Source: Candidatus Accumulibacter similis (GTDB taxonomy: Bacteria > Pseudomonadota > Gammaproteobacteria > Burkholderiales > Rhodocyclaceae). From it: a DNA stretch of 64,000 bases. The notes below the pieces were generated by a model. The model was not told the DNA's origin and did not search any database. It saw only the letters and a list, made by a program, of their open reading frames with translations. The stretch is from assembly GCA_013347225.1 (NCBI GenBank), contig CP054595.1, positions 4,150,415-4,214,414 of the forward strand, in the 5' to 3' direction. Of the stretch, positions 26,419 to 35,451 are shown piece after piece. Each line of letters begins with the position of its first letter. Within the stretch, counting starts at the first letter, position 1. The translations under genes and the position numbers were made by a program.

Positions 26419-27288
26419 ATGGGCATGCGCATTTTCGTATTGGCCGCTTTGCTTCTCTTGTCTTTGCCAACCTTGGCGCAAACCGCCCTGCGCGCAACGC
26501 AGCTCGCCGAGTTCGCGGACGGACTGGCGCAACCGCACGATGCGGCCCTTTCTCCGGACGGCAGACTGATCTACCTGACCGACATGCGCAACAGCCGCAT
26601 CCAGGTTCTCGAAGCCATGACGCTGAAACCGGTCGGCAGCTTCGGTACCGGTGAGTTGTCCCATCCGCACGATGCCGAGTTCGACCGATCCGGACGACTG
26701 CTCGTCGCCGACACCGGCAACGACCGCGTGGCGATCTACGAGATCAAGGGCGCGCAAGCCAGGCTGGTCGGCGAGCTGACGGGTCTCGCCGGCCCGGAAG
26801 GGGTGGCGATCATGCCGGACGGACGGGTCCTCGTCAGCAACACGCGCAGCGCGACGCTGAGCATGTTTCGCGACGGCAGGCTGGTGCAAACGGCCGGCGA
26901 CCCGGGCAGCAGCGACGGCGAACTGCGCAATCCGCATGACGTCGAAGTCGCGAGCGACGGCACGGTGTATGTCGTCGATTCGGGCAACAACCGCGTCCAG
27001 GTCTTCGACGCCGCCTTGCGGCATCGGGCCAGCTTCGGCGCTGCGCTTGGCCTGAGCGGGCCGAAGTACCTCGCCATCGACGGCGATCGCCTCTGGCTGG
27101 CGGACGAGTACAACCATCGCATCCTGCTCCTCGATCGCAGCCATCGACTCCTCGGTGTACTCGGCAGCAGCCGACGCGGCCGCGCCGCCGATGCCTTCCA
27201 CAAGCCCGAGGCAGTTCTTGCCCGCGCGCCCTACGTCTGGGTCATCGATACCTACAACGATCGCGTCGTGCTGCTGCGGGTCGACTGA
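26419..27288 (+). CDS. Secreted NHL-repeat beta-propeller protein
   Basis: 289 residues with a signal peptide (cut near PTLAQ) and about six NHL blades: LPHDAALSPDG-type turns recur as LSHPHDAEFDRSGRLLVADT, GNDRVAIYEI, LRNPHDVEVASDGTVYVVDS and GNNRVQVFD. The end WVIDTYNDRVVLLRV closes the propeller. NHL propellers bind proteins or ligands; no enzyme residues are evident. Start at the first of two near ATGs (26419, 26425). It stands 1.5 kb upstream of the T2SS-like operon on the same strand, so a link is possible but unproven. Confidence 0.85.
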   Translation: MGMRIFVLAALLLLSLPTLAQTALRATQLAEFADGLAQPHDAALSPDGRLIYLTDMRNSRIQVLEAMTLKPVGSFGTGELSHPHDAEFDRSGRLLVADTGNDRVAIYEIKGAQARLVGELTGLAGPEGVAIMPDGRVLVSNTRSATLSMFRDGRLVQTAGDPGSSDGELRNPHDVEVASDGTVYVVDSGNNRVQVFDAALRHRASFGAALGLSGPKYLAIDGDRLWLADEYNHRILLLDRSHRLLGVLGSSRRGRAADAFHKPEAVLARAPYVWVIDTYNDRVVLLRVD

Positions 27289-27700
27289 GGCGCGACCCGG
27301 GCGCCGTCGACAGTCGCCTTGGCGCGGTCGAACTCGAGCAGGATTGCGTGGTGCCGCCGGAATCACGGCTTCCAGGGGCGGGGCGGGGCGAGACCAGGAC
27401 ATGGACCGAAAGACGCTCGACCGACAGAAGGTAAGCCGGGCCGCTGGCACTGACTCAGTCGACCGGGCGGCAGACCTGATCACGCAGCGGGAAGCGGCGC
27501 AACTCGTCCAGTCGAGAAACGACGAGCACCTCCACCTACTGCATTTCCACTGCTCTGCCGGCGAACCGGAACTGTCTTCAGAACACGGGCGTACTGCCGG
27601 TTCTGCAATCAGCCTCCTCCGCTCGCAGAAGGGCTCCAATCTCGGAGTGCACGAGTGCATTACCTTCCGATGATCGGACCCGCATCGGGGTTCACGGTGC
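27289..27700. other. Intergenic stretch, nothing recognised
   Basis: About 410 bases between the NHL gene and the convergent secreted-protein gene. Short open frames exist in several directions but none has a ribosome site, a domain or a consistent codon pattern. The terminators of both neighbours should lie here; no strong hairpin with T-run was seen. Confidence 0.4.
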
Positions 27701-28210
27701 TCAGTACGAGATCCGTCCGCTGAACTCCAGTTGCCCTTGGAAGGTCTGAGTGTTCTCCGTGCCTTCAAGCAAGCCCGAGCCCGTGGCATTGGCAAATCGG
27801 CCCGTCCCTCCACTGATGTCAAAGAGCCCGCTGATCGCGTAGACGGGAAGTTGTGCCGTCGGTATGAACGTCCCCCTGTACTTCAGAGTGAGTTGGTCCC
27901 CGTTGGCCGCGGTGAGCGTGAGCTCCCCATTATCGAAAGCGTATGACGGCGGGGGGCCAAAGTCGGTGAACTTGATACAATCGCTCCCCACTCCCGCTAC
28001 CCGACCGAGATGCGAGGCTCGCCCAACCACCGCAGTGGTGCCCTTGGCAAAGTACTCCGGCACGGGGCATGGGCCCCCGGGAGCATTAAGCGTTTCCTGA
28101 GCAGCCAGGCTGGCCTTGAAGGGCACGTCTTTCGGCCCTGCCAAGGCGGTGGGTTGCGAGATGGCGATCGCCACGAGGCCAGCAGCAAGCAGGATCTTCC
28201 GTGTGTTCAT
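27701..28210 (-). CDS. Small secreted protein, allene oxide cyclase/dirigent barrel-like
   Basis: 169 residues with signal peptide (AIAISQPTALA) and a beta-rich body ending in FDISGGTGRFANATGSGLLEG, a turn pattern common in AOC/dirigent-like eight-stranded barrels and related bacterial secreted proteins of unknown role. Two cysteines (GGPCPVPEYF, GSDCIKF) may pair. GGAG lies 6 bases upstream of the ATG at 28210, which rules out longer starts. No operon partner. Confidence 0.75.
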   Translation of the reverse strand: MNTRKILLAAGLVAIAISQPTALAGPKDVPFKASLAAQETLNAPGGPCPVPEYFAKGTTAVVGRASHLGRVAGVGSDCIKFTDFGPPPSYAFDNGELTLTAANGDQLTLKYRGTFIPTAQLPVYAISGLFDISGGTGRFANATGSGLLEGTENTQTFQGQLEFSGRISY

Positions 28211-28771
28211 GGATACTCCGATCATCCGTAAAGTGAGCCGTTGTTGGACTGCACCTCCCCATGAGATGCGCCGCCAGCAAGAACGCGTTGGCGTGAAATA
28301 AGCTGGCACATCGGCGCGTCACCAGCCCCGAGGGAGTCGCATCATGGCCGGCAACATGGTTATGCTATGTCAACCGCGGTCATCCAGGCAAGCCGTGGGC
28401 GACACCCGTCAACCGCCGGACTACTGTTTGATCGGATCTGCCTGGGTCGATTGGCGATGGTCGCTGAATCCTGTCGCTGCGGACCGGCTCGACGCTGCTG
28501 GCCATGAGGTCCCCGGAGAGGGGTTGCGCATCGCCCCTCCCGGCACGACGCCGCCGTCTGCCGTCTCCCAGGCTCGTCATCGTGAGCTCGCTGCCGTCAC
28601 GCATGGACCACAATACTCCGGCCACGCATCATGTTATCCTTCGCCATCAGCTTCCGGTCACCCACTCGCAAGCGCACACCCTCGGGAGGGACACGTGGTG
28701 TCAAGCACAATCTTGCTCGGCGTCGGGAAGGCGGCGGTGTCGTGCCAACGGTTTCTGACCCTTTGAACATC
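28211..28771. other. Intergenic region upstream of the T2SS-like operon
   Basis: 560 bases between divergent genes. It contains AT-rich patches (around 28,350 and 28,610-28,640) that probably carry the promoters of the secreted-protein gene and of the operon. A plus-strand frame continues upstream of 28,772 without domain content or ribosome site. No repeat or RNA recognised. Confidence 0.4.
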
Positions 28772-29440
28772 ATGCGCACGACCGCAGCCGCCGATCCGCT
28801 TCGTGCGCGAGTAGGGAGTCTTCGGACGTTTCCGCTCCTGGCGCTGCTCCTGGCTGGCCTGCTCGCATGTCCGGCGACATCAGCGACCGTCGGCGATGTC
28901 TTCGTCTCCTATTCCGCCGACGGCGTGCCGAGCTACGCCAGCCACCGCCGGGATGCCAGCTATCGGCTGTTCATCCGCGGCGAGAAGCGTCCCGACGCTC
29001 GCAGCCGTGCCGCGCCGCGAGCGAACACAGACGACCAGCACCAGGGCAGGCTGCAACTCGCTCCGCTGATCGAGCATTACGCGCGCCTCCATGACGTGCA
29101 GCCAGCACTGGTCGCGGCGGTGGTGAGAGTGGAATCGGGGTTCAACATGCGGGCCGTCTCGCCGAAGGGTGCGACCGGCGCCATGCAATTGATGCCAGCA
29201 ACCGCCGCGCGCTATGGGGTCACCGATCCAGTGGATGCGGCACAGAACATCGATGCCGGCGTACGCCACCTCAAGGAGTTGCTCCTCCAGCATCAGGGCA
29301 ATGTCGCGCTGGCGCTGGCGGCCTACAACGCCGGTCAGGGAGCGGTGGCCAGGCATGGCGGGCGAATTCCGCCGTATCGGGAAACGATGCTCTATGTGCC
29401 GGCGGTACTTGCCGAAGCGACACGGGGAACCCGGCAATGA
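28772..29440 (+). CDS. Lytic transglycosylase heading the T2SS-like operon
   Basis: 222 residues: N-terminal membrane or signal segment (PLLALLLAGLLACPATSA), a short beta stretch (DVFVSYSADGVPSYASH), then an SLT domain with catalytic Glu121 in VRVESGFNMRAVSPKGATGA, MQLMPATAARYGV, and LALAAYNAGQGAV. It should cut peptidoglycan to let the secretin or pseudopilus pass. The ATG at 28772 puts the membrane segment at the N-terminus; an upstream GTG is possible. It overlaps gspG by 4 bases. Confidence 0.87.
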   Translation: MRTTAAADPLRARVGSLRTFPLLALLLAGLLACPATSATVGDVFVSYSADGVPSYASHRRDASYRLFIRGEKRPDARSRAAPRANTDDQHQGRLQLAPLIEHYARLHDVQPALVAAVVRVESGFNMRAVSPKGATGAMQLMPATAARYGVTDPVDAAQNIDAGVRHLKELLLQHQGNVALALAAYNAGQGAVARHGGRIPPYRETMLYVPAVLAEATRGTRQ

Positions 29441-29931
29441 TCAGACACACGGCGATCGTCGGCCAGCGACTGCCCGAACGCCTGCAGTACGTGAATGCAA
29501 GTCGCTCCAGGCCAAGCAGTCAGGTCGGCACCAGCGCTGGCTTCACCCTGCTCGAATTGCTGGTGGTGGTCACGATCATCGGTCTGCTGGCGGCCTACGT
29601 CGGCCCGAAGTACTTCTCACAGCTTGGCAAGTCCGAACAGGGAGTCGCCAAGGCGCAGGTCGAAGCCTTCGTCCGTGCGCTCGACACCTATCGGCTCGAC
29701 GTCGGCCAGTATCCGACGACCGAGGAGGGGCTGAATGCGCTGTTGACCCGGCCCGGCACCGTTGCCAAGTGGAACGGGCCCTATCTCCAGAAAGCGGTGC
29801 CACTGGATCCCTGGGGGCGCCCCTACCTCTACCGGGCTCCGGGAGCGGCCGGCGACTTCGACATCATCTCCTACGGCAAGGATGGCCAACCGGGTGGGGC
29901 CGGCGACGCAGCCGACGTCACCAATCAATGA
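29437..29931 (+). CDS. gspG: Major pseudopilin GspG
   Basis: 164 residues with an unusually long leader of about 35 residues before the prepilin peptidase site: Gly35/Phe36 in AGFTLLELLVVVTIIGLLAA, Glu at mature position +5. The body has the GspG signature (ALDTYRLDVGQYPTTEEGLN, WNGPYLQKAVPLDPWGRPY) with the calcium-loop end. It forms the main shaft of the pseudopilus. No prepilin peptidase is encoded nearby. Confidence 0.93.
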   Translation: MIRHTAIVGQRLPERLQYVNASRSRPSSQVGTSAGFTLLELLVVVTIIGLLAAYVGPKYFSQLGKSEQGVAKAQVEAFVRALDTYRLDVGQYPTTEEGLNALLTRPGTVAKWNGPYLQKAVPLDPWGRPYLYRAPGAAGDFDIISYGKDGQPGGAGDAADVTNQ

Positions 29932-29949
29932 GGATGCCGCGGAGCAAGG

Positions 29950-31146
29950 ATGCGCTTTCAGGTTCGTGCCTTATCTCCCGACAATCTGATCGAGACGCAC
30001 ACCGTTGACGCCGCAGACGCCGGCGAAGCCGGCAGGCTGTTGCTGCAGCAGCGGCTGCAACCGCTGTCGATCAAGGCAGCGGGCGGAGTCGCTGCGGAGT
30101 CCGCCGGCTTGCCGGGCCGCAGCACCTTTTCCCTGCTGCTGTTCAGCGCCGAATTGCTCGCCCTGCTCGAGGCCGGCCTGAGCCTGGTCGAGGCCTTCGA
30201 GGCACTGCTCGAGAAGGAAGCTTCGCCGGTTTCGCGGGGCGTGCTCGAACGTCTGACCGCAGACCTGCGCGAGGGTCTGCGCTTTTCCGCTGCGCTGGCC
30301 CGCCAGCCGGCCGTCTTCCCGGCGCTTTATGTCGGCATCGTCCGGGCTGCAGAGGGAACCAGCGACCTGCCACGGGCGCTGTCGCGCTACATCGACTACC
30401 AGACGCGGCTCGACACGGTCCGCAACCGGATGCTCAGCGCCGCCATTTACCCGGCCATACTGCTCATCGTTGGCGGTGGCGTCACCTTCTTCCTGATGGG
30501 CTATGTCGTTCCCCGCTTCGCCGGGGTGTACCAGGGGAGCGGCCGCGCCTTGCCGTGGCTGTCACAACTGCTCCTCGACTGGGGACAGTTCGTCGGCCAG
30601 CACTCCGGCGCCGTCTTCGGATGCCTGCTGGCCGGGCTGCTCGCCGCTGGCTACTGGCTGCGGCGTTTCGTCCGCAGCGGTCGCTGGATCGTCTTCCTGA
30701 CCCGTTTGCCCGGGCTCGGTGAGCGCGTCCGGATCATCGAGCTCTCCCGCCTCTACCTGACGACCGGGATGTTGCTCGAGGGCGGCATCCCGATCGTCAC
30801 CGCGCTGGACATCGTCGGCAATGCCGTCTCACCCACGACTCGTGCCGCAGTCCTCGAAGCCCGCCGCATCATCTCCGACGGTGGCACCCTGTCGCAGGCA
30901 TTCGAGAGCAGCCGGCTGGCGACACCGATCGCCCTGCGCATGCTGCGGGTCGGCGAGCGCTCGGGGCAGATGGGCGCCATGCTGACGCGCTCGGCGCTGT
31001 TCTACGAAGGTGAGAGCGCCCGCTGGATCGAGCGTTTCACGAAAGTTTTCGAGCCGGTCCTGATGACCGCCATCGGCCTCCTCGTCGGCTTGATCGTCAT
31101 CCTCCTCTACATGCCCATCTTCGACCTTGCGGGCACGCTGCAATGA
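29950..31146 (+). CDS. gspF: T2SS inner-membrane platform protein GspF
   Basis: 398 residues with two T2SSF repeats: LFSAELLALLEAGLSLVEAFE and RLYLTTGMLLEGGIPIVTALD. The three membrane helices are at about 158-180, 213-230 and 370-392. It anchors the assembly ATPase and pseudopilus platform. The end overlaps gspE by 4 bases. Confidence 0.94.
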   Translation: MRFQVRALSPDNLIETHTVDAADAGEAGRLLLQQRLQPLSIKAAGGVAAESAGLPGRSTFSLLLFSAELLALLEAGLSLVEAFEALLEKEASPVSRGVLERLTADLREGLRFSAALARQPAVFPALYVGIVRAAEGTSDLPRALSRYIDYQTRLDTVRNRMLSAAIYPAILLIVGGGVTFFLMGYVVPRFAGVYQGSGRALPWLSQLLLDWGQFVGQHSGAVFGCLLAGLLAAGYWLRRFVRSGRWIVFLTRLPGLGERVRIIELSRLYLTTGMLLEGGIPIVTALDIVGNAVSPTTRAAVLEARRIISDGGTLSQAFESSRLATPIALRMLRVGERSGQMGAMLTRSALFYEGESARWIERFTKVFEPVLMTAIGLLVGLIVILLYMPIFDLAGTLQ

Positions 31147-32846
31147 ACGCGCCGACCGCGAACGTCGATGCCGAACTCGGCGACCAGGTCCTGCAGCACG
31201 CGCGAAGCCTGGCGCGCAGCTCCGGACGGTCGCTGGTGACGGAACTCGAGGCGCTGACCGGAACTCCGCCGCGGCAACTGGTCGACCAGCTTGCCCGGCG
31301 CTTCCACCTGGCGGTGATGGAGACGACCGAGATGCTGAACCATGCGCCGGCATTCGACATCCTGCCCCTGGCCAGGGCACAGACGCGCGGCTGCGTGCTG
31401 CTGCGCTCGCCGGAAGCGCTTGCCGGCAGCCGGATCATCGGCGTGACACCGGATCCCTTCGATACCGACTGCATGGTCTGGCTGAGCAGCCTCGCCGGTG
31501 CACCGGTTCACTTCTGCCTGGCACTGGCGGCGGACATCCAGGCCTACCTGTCGAAACACGAAGAGTCCGTGCATGCGGTCCACTCGCTGCTCGACACGGG
31601 CAGCGGCGCACCAGAGCGTTACCGGCCGGCTGAGGTCCTGAGTTTCGCGTCGCTCAGCGAAGCCGCCAGCCCGGCCGTCAAGCTCGTCAACTCGACCGTC
31701 TACGATGCGGTGAAGGCCGCGGCGAGCGACATCCACCTCGAGAGCACGCCGACCGGCATCACGATCAAGTACCGCATCGACGGCGTACTCGATACGGTCG
31801 CCCAGATCAGCGGCGTGGCGCTGGCCGAGCAGGTGATCTCGCGCCTGAAAGTGATGGCCGAACTGGACATCGCCGAACGGCGGACCCCGCAGGACGGCAG
31901 TTTCCGCGTCGAGGTCAGTGGCCGCGACATCGACCTGCGCGTCTCGATCATGCCCAGCATTCATGGTGAGGATGCCGTCGTGCGCATCCTCGACAAGCGC
32001 GGCGTCATCGAGGCGCACGGTTCGCTGACGCTGGCTTCGCTGGGTTTCGACGAGCATGCGCTGAAAGCCCTGCGGCGCCTGGCCGGGGAGCCCTACGGGA
32101 TGCTTCTGGTCACCGGCCCGACCGGTTCCGGAAAGACGACGACGCTGTACGGAGCGATTTCCGAGATCAACAACGGTCGCGACAAGATCATCACCATCGA
32201 AGACCCGGTTGAATACCAGTTGCCCGGCGTCCTGCAGATTCCCGTCAACGACCGCAAGGGCCTGACCTTCGCCCGCGGCCTGCGATCGATCCTGCGACAC
32301 GACCCGGACAAGATCATGGTCGGCGAAATCCGCGACCGCGAGACCGCCGAGATTGCCGTCCAGTCGGCGCTGACGGGGCACTTGGTGCTGACCACCGTGC
32401 ATGCCAACAACGTCTTCGACGTCTTCGGTCGCTTCACCCACATGGGGATCGACCCCTACGCCTTCGCCTCGGCACTGAACGGCATCTGGGCGCAGCGCCT
32501 GCTGCGCGTCAATTGCCCCCGCTGCAGCGAGTCCTTCGTACCCAGCGATGCCGAACTCGAACGCTTCGTGATCGCCGCCGACGACCTGGCGCGCTTCGAC
32601 TTCCGTCGCGGCAGTGGCTGCGGCGACTGTCGCGGCACCGGCTACCGCGGGCGCAAGGCAGTTGCCGAAATCCTCAACCTGAACGACGAGTTGCGCGAAC
32701 TGATCATCGAGAAGCGGCCGATCCGGCAACTCAAGGAAGCGGCGTTCCGCAGCGGTACCCGCAGCCTGACCGAAGCCGCGCTGCGACTGGTCGCGAAAGG
32801 TGAAACAACGCTCGACGAGATGCGCCGTGTCACGCTTTCAGGCTGA
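31143..32846 (+). CDS. gspE: T2SS/T4P-type assembly ATPase GspE
   Basis: 567 residues: N-terminal T2SSE_N-type region, then the ATPase core with Walker A GPTGSGKT at 325-332, Asp box IITIEDPVEYQLPG, Walker B ILRHDPDKIMVGEIRD, His box LTTVHANN, and a zinc-binding tetracysteine (CPRC and CGDC). It drives pseudopilin assembly through GspF. Complete and of normal length. Confidence 0.95.
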   Translation: MNAPTANVDAELGDQVLQHARSLARSSGRSLVTELEALTGTPPRQLVDQLARRFHLAVMETTEMLNHAPAFDILPLARAQTRGCVLLRSPEALAGSRIIGVTPDPFDTDCMVWLSSLAGAPVHFCLALAADIQAYLSKHEESVHAVHSLLDTGSGAPERYRPAEVLSFASLSEAASPAVKLVNSTVYDAVKAAASDIHLESTPTGITIKYRIDGVLDTVAQISGVALAEQVISRLKVMAELDIAERRTPQDGSFRVEVSGRDIDLRVSIMPSIHGEDAVVRILDKRGVIEAHGSLTLASLGFDEHALKALRRLAGEPYGMLLVTGPTGSGKTTTLYGAISEINNGRDKIITIEDPVEYQLPGVLQIPVNDRKGLTFARGLRSILRHDPDKIMVGEIRDRETAEIAVQSALTGHLVLTTVHANNVFDVFGRFTHMGIDPYAFASALNGIWAQRLLRVNCPRCSESFVPSDAELERFVIAADDLARFDFRRGSGCGDCRGTGYRGRKAVAEILNLNDELRELIIEKRPIRQLKEAAFRSGTRSLTEAALRLVAKGETTLDEMRRVTLSG

Positions 32847-33681
32847 GCGCCTCCTGCTCGGCTGCACGGCGGCGAGCGCCGTCGTCCTTGCCGGCGATGC
32901 TTCAGCCGCCTGCCAAGTGGTGGCGCAGACGACCGTCGAGCCACCACCAACTGCGTCGGTGGCCGCATTGTGTGCGGCACTGGGCGAGCTGAAACCGGCA
33001 CGACCCACCGCGGGTGCACGTCGCACCGAGTTGCACGTCACCGTCGATGACGGCCTGGTGCGCAGCTTCGTCGTCACGCCACCGAACGGCGCACGCGGTC
33101 TGCAGGAGCTGCGGGCCGCCGCCGCCGCGCGCTTTGCCGTGCTCTACGGCGAATCTGCGGAACCATGGCTGCTCGCCGCCGACTGGCAGGCGAGCGCACC
33201 GTTCATCGCCAGCGCACTGCCGCGACAGCTCTGTCGGGAACTGGACAGCCTCGCCCGGACGAATCGCTGGCAACTCGGATCGGTGTGTCCGGCACTGGTC
33301 CGCAGCTGGAATCGCGACCCCCTCGCGGTCCCCGACGACGGTTGGCTGATCGTCGGTTTCGGGCTGACGCTGACCCTCGCCCACACCTGCAACGCCCAAC
33401 CCGTCGCGCTGCGCACCGAGCGCCTGCCGGCGGCCCCGGGACTGGCCGAACTCGCCACGCTGTTGGAACAGGAGCGCCTGCGAACGCCGTTGCCGACAGA
33501 CGCGCACGCCCGCCAACGGCTGTCATGGACGGGAGCAGCCGACTGGCTGCCGGAAACGGCCACAGTGGCCGGACTGGCCTCGCGCACGGGCGCCCACGAC
33601 AGCCGCACGAGCCACTTCGCCAGCCTGCCCGACGACTGCCGGGTCGCCGGTCAATTGGCGCTCGCCGGAAGCCAGCGATGA
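32827..33681 (+). CDS. Unknown protein of the T2SS-like operon (position of PilM/GspL)
   Basis: 284 residues from a GTG at 32827, 20 bases inside gspE. An N-terminal hydrophobic segment with Cys (RLLLGCTAASAVVLAGDASA) is followed by a soluble domain with no motif I recognise. In comparable operons the slot between the ATPase and the PilN-like gene holds a PilM or GspL actin-like protein, and the size would fit. I see no nucleotide-binding motif, so the assignment stays open. Confidence 0.7.
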   Translation: MSRFQAERLLLGCTAASAVVLAGDASAACQVVAQTTVEPPPTASVAALCAALGELKPARPTAGARRTELHVTVDDGLVRSFVVTPPNGARGLQELRAAAAARFAVLYGESAEPWLLAADWQASAPFIASALPRQLCRELDSLARTNRWQLGSVCPALVRSWNRDPLAVPDDGWLIVGFGLTLTLAHTCNAQPVALRTERLPAAPGLAELATLLEQERLRTPLPTDAHARQRLSWTGAADWLPETATVAGLASRTGAHDSRTSHFASLPDDCRVAGQLALAGSQR

Positions 33682-34265
33682 AAGCCCTGCAGATCGACTT
33701 CGCGGAGCGTCCCTTATGGCGCCTCCCGGCCACACGCCAGCGCCGGATTCTGGCTGCCGTTGGCGTGGTGACGGCGCTCGCCTGGACCGCCGTCCTCTGG
33801 TGGTGGCAGCTGCTCGAGCAGCGGCTCGCCGAGACGACGCAGGCGATCGCCCTGGCCCGTCAGGAGATCGTCGCCCGCAGCCCGCCGCCACCGCCGCCAT
33901 TGCTGCTCTCCGAGCAGCAGGTCGTCGCCATCAATCGCATCGTCGAACAACTGAATACGCCCTGGCCGGCCCTGCTGGATGGCTTCGAACGCGTCGCCGG
34001 CGCCGACGTCGCCCTGCTGCAGCTCGAGCCGGATCATCGTCGGCACGTCGTCAAGGGCGTCGCCGAGGCCAAGGATCATCAGCGGATGCTCGACTACCTC
34101 GAACAGCTCGGCTCCGTCGCACCATTCAACGGCGCCATGGTCACCCGGCACGAGGTCAACGAGCGTGATCCCAATCGACCGCTGCGCTTCATGTTCGAGG
34201 CGCTGCTCGCCGACGCGACAGCGGGTGCTGCCACCCCGAGCGAGCATGAAGGGAACAGCGAGTGA
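33678..34265 (+). CDS. PilN-like inner-membrane assembly protein
   Basis: 195 residues: a short cytoplasmic start (MKALQIDFAERPLWR), one membrane helix at about 25-45 (ILAAVGVVTALAWTAVLWWW), a coiled-coil piece, a proline run (six Pro), then a ferredoxin-like periplasmic domain (AINRIVEQLNTPWPALLDGF, MLDYLEQLGSVAPFNGAMVT). This is the layout of PilN/GspL C-terminal partners. The N-terminal peptide would be expected to bind a PilM-like protein. Overlaps both neighbours by 4 bases. Confidence 0.75.
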   Translation: MKALQIDFAERPLWRLPATRQRRILAAVGVVTALAWTAVLWWWQLLEQRLAETTQAIALARQEIVARSPPPPPPLLLSEQQVVAINRIVEQLNTPWPALLDGFERVAGADVALLQLEPDHRRHVVKGVAEAKDHQRMLDYLEQLGSVAPFNGAMVTRHEVNERDPNRPLRFMFEALLADATAGAATPSEHEGNSE

Positions 34266-34888
34266 ACGAGGTGAAACGGATCGCCGATCGCCTGCGCCTG
34301 CTCGCCGACCTCTGGCTTCATCGGCACGGCCCCTGGTGGCTGCTGCTCGCCGGCGCCCTGGCGGGGTTGCTGGGCTGCGCCGTGATCGTCCTGCCGCGGC
34401 TGGATGCGGAGCTGGCCGCGAAACTCCTGGTCCTCGACGGAGTGCAGGCACGGCTGGCGAACCGCCAGGAGTCCGCCGCCCCGACAGCGGCGGCCGCCCC
34501 TGCTTCGGCATCGAACTACCAGGCGTTCAGCGACGCGCTGGCTCTGGATGACGAGGTCCTGCCGACCATCAAGACGGTGCTCGACGCGGCGGCAAGGCAT
34601 CACCTGACCACCACCCGTGCCGAGTACCTGCGTGCCGCCGATGCCCATGCGCAAGCAGCGCGGCTGCAGATGACGGTGCCCGTCAAGGGCCGCTACGCGG
34701 ACATCAGGAGCTGGGTCGAGGAGATCCTGCGCACGCAGGCGGCGGTGGCACTCAATGAACTCGCGTTCAAACGCGAGGAAATCGCTCTGAGCCAGGTCGA
34801 GGCCAAGGTGCGCCTGACCATCTGGCACCGGCCGCCGCTCCCGGGCGAACACCGCCGCCTGCCTGACATGGACACCACAGACCCATGA
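34262..34888 (+). CDS. PilO/GspM-like inner-membrane assembly protein
   Basis: 208 residues, GTG start overlapping the previous stop. Membrane helix at about 24-46 (PWWLLLAGALAGLLGCAVIVL), then a helical linker and a ferredoxin-like domain (MTVPVKGRYADIRSWVEEIL, ALNELAFKREE). PilN and PilO pair in the periplasm to align the platform with the secretin; the two consecutive single-span proteins here fit that pair. Confidence 0.75.
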   Translation: MNEVKRIADRLRLLADLWLHRHGPWWLLLAGALAGLLGCAVIVLPRLDAELAAKLLVLDGVQARLANRQESAAPTAAAAPASASNYQAFSDALALDDEVLPTIKTVLDAAARHHLTTTRAEYLRAADAHAQAARLQMTVPVKGRYADIRSWVEEILRTQAAVALNELAFKREEIALSQVEAKVRLTIWHRPPLPGEHRRLPDMDTTDP

Positions 34889-35451
34889 CCCGCCGTCACC
34901 TGCTGTTGCTGTTGCTGCTTCTGCTGGCAGTCTACTTGGCGCTGTTTGGCGACAGGACGCCGCCGGGCGAACCTGCTGACGGTGTCGTCCAGCCGACGCC
35001 GGGACGAGACAGGAGCCCTTCCGGTGCGAGCGCAACAGCGCCGGCGGCGAACCTTTCACTGCTTGCGCGACCCGGTGCCGGCAAGAGCCCCGCGACGACC
35101 GAGGTCGCGACATTGATTCCGCGCGACCAGCTGATTCCGGCGTCCGGCGATGACAAGGCCACCCGTGACCTCTTCCCCTCGCTGAGCTGGACGCCGCCAC
35201 CGCCAAAGGAAGTGCCGCTGCGGAAGGCGAAACCGGTGGCGCCGCCGATCCCCTTCGCCTATCTCGGCAAGAAACTGGAAGGCGAACAGTGGGAGGTCTA
35301 TCTCGGGCGCGGCGACGAAGTCCTGATCGTTCGCGAAGGCATGGACTTTGCCGGCACCTACCGGGTCAAGAGCATCAAGCCACCGACACTGACGCTGCTG
35401 TACCTGCCCCTGAAACAACTGCAAACCATCCCCATCGGAGGATCGCAATAG
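34885..35451 (+). CDS. PilP/GspC-like periplasmic linker protein
   Basis: 188 residues: a leucine-rich N-terminal anchor (HLLLLLLLLLAVYLALFG), a long Pro/Ala/Ser linker and a C-terminal beta domain (IPFAYLGKKLEGEQWEVYLG, FAGTYRVKSIKPPTLTLLYL) that resembles the HR/PilP fold binding the secretin N-domains. The stop shares a base with the secretin start. Call is by layout and position. Confidence 0.7.
   Translation: MTRRHLLLLLLLLLAVYLALFGDRTPPGEPADGVVQPTPGRDRSPSGASATAPAANLSLLARPGAGKSPATTEVATLIPRDQLIPASGDDKATRDLFPSLSWTPPPPKEVPLRKAKPVAPPIPFAYLGKKLEGEQWEVYLGRGDEVLIVREGMDFAGTYRVKSIKPPTLTLLYLPLKQLQTIPIGGSQ

Noticed and set aside
27155..27673. Plus-strand frame overlapping the end of the NHL gene
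   Set aside because: Starts inside the NHL gene in another frame and has no domain; no coding evidence after 27,288.
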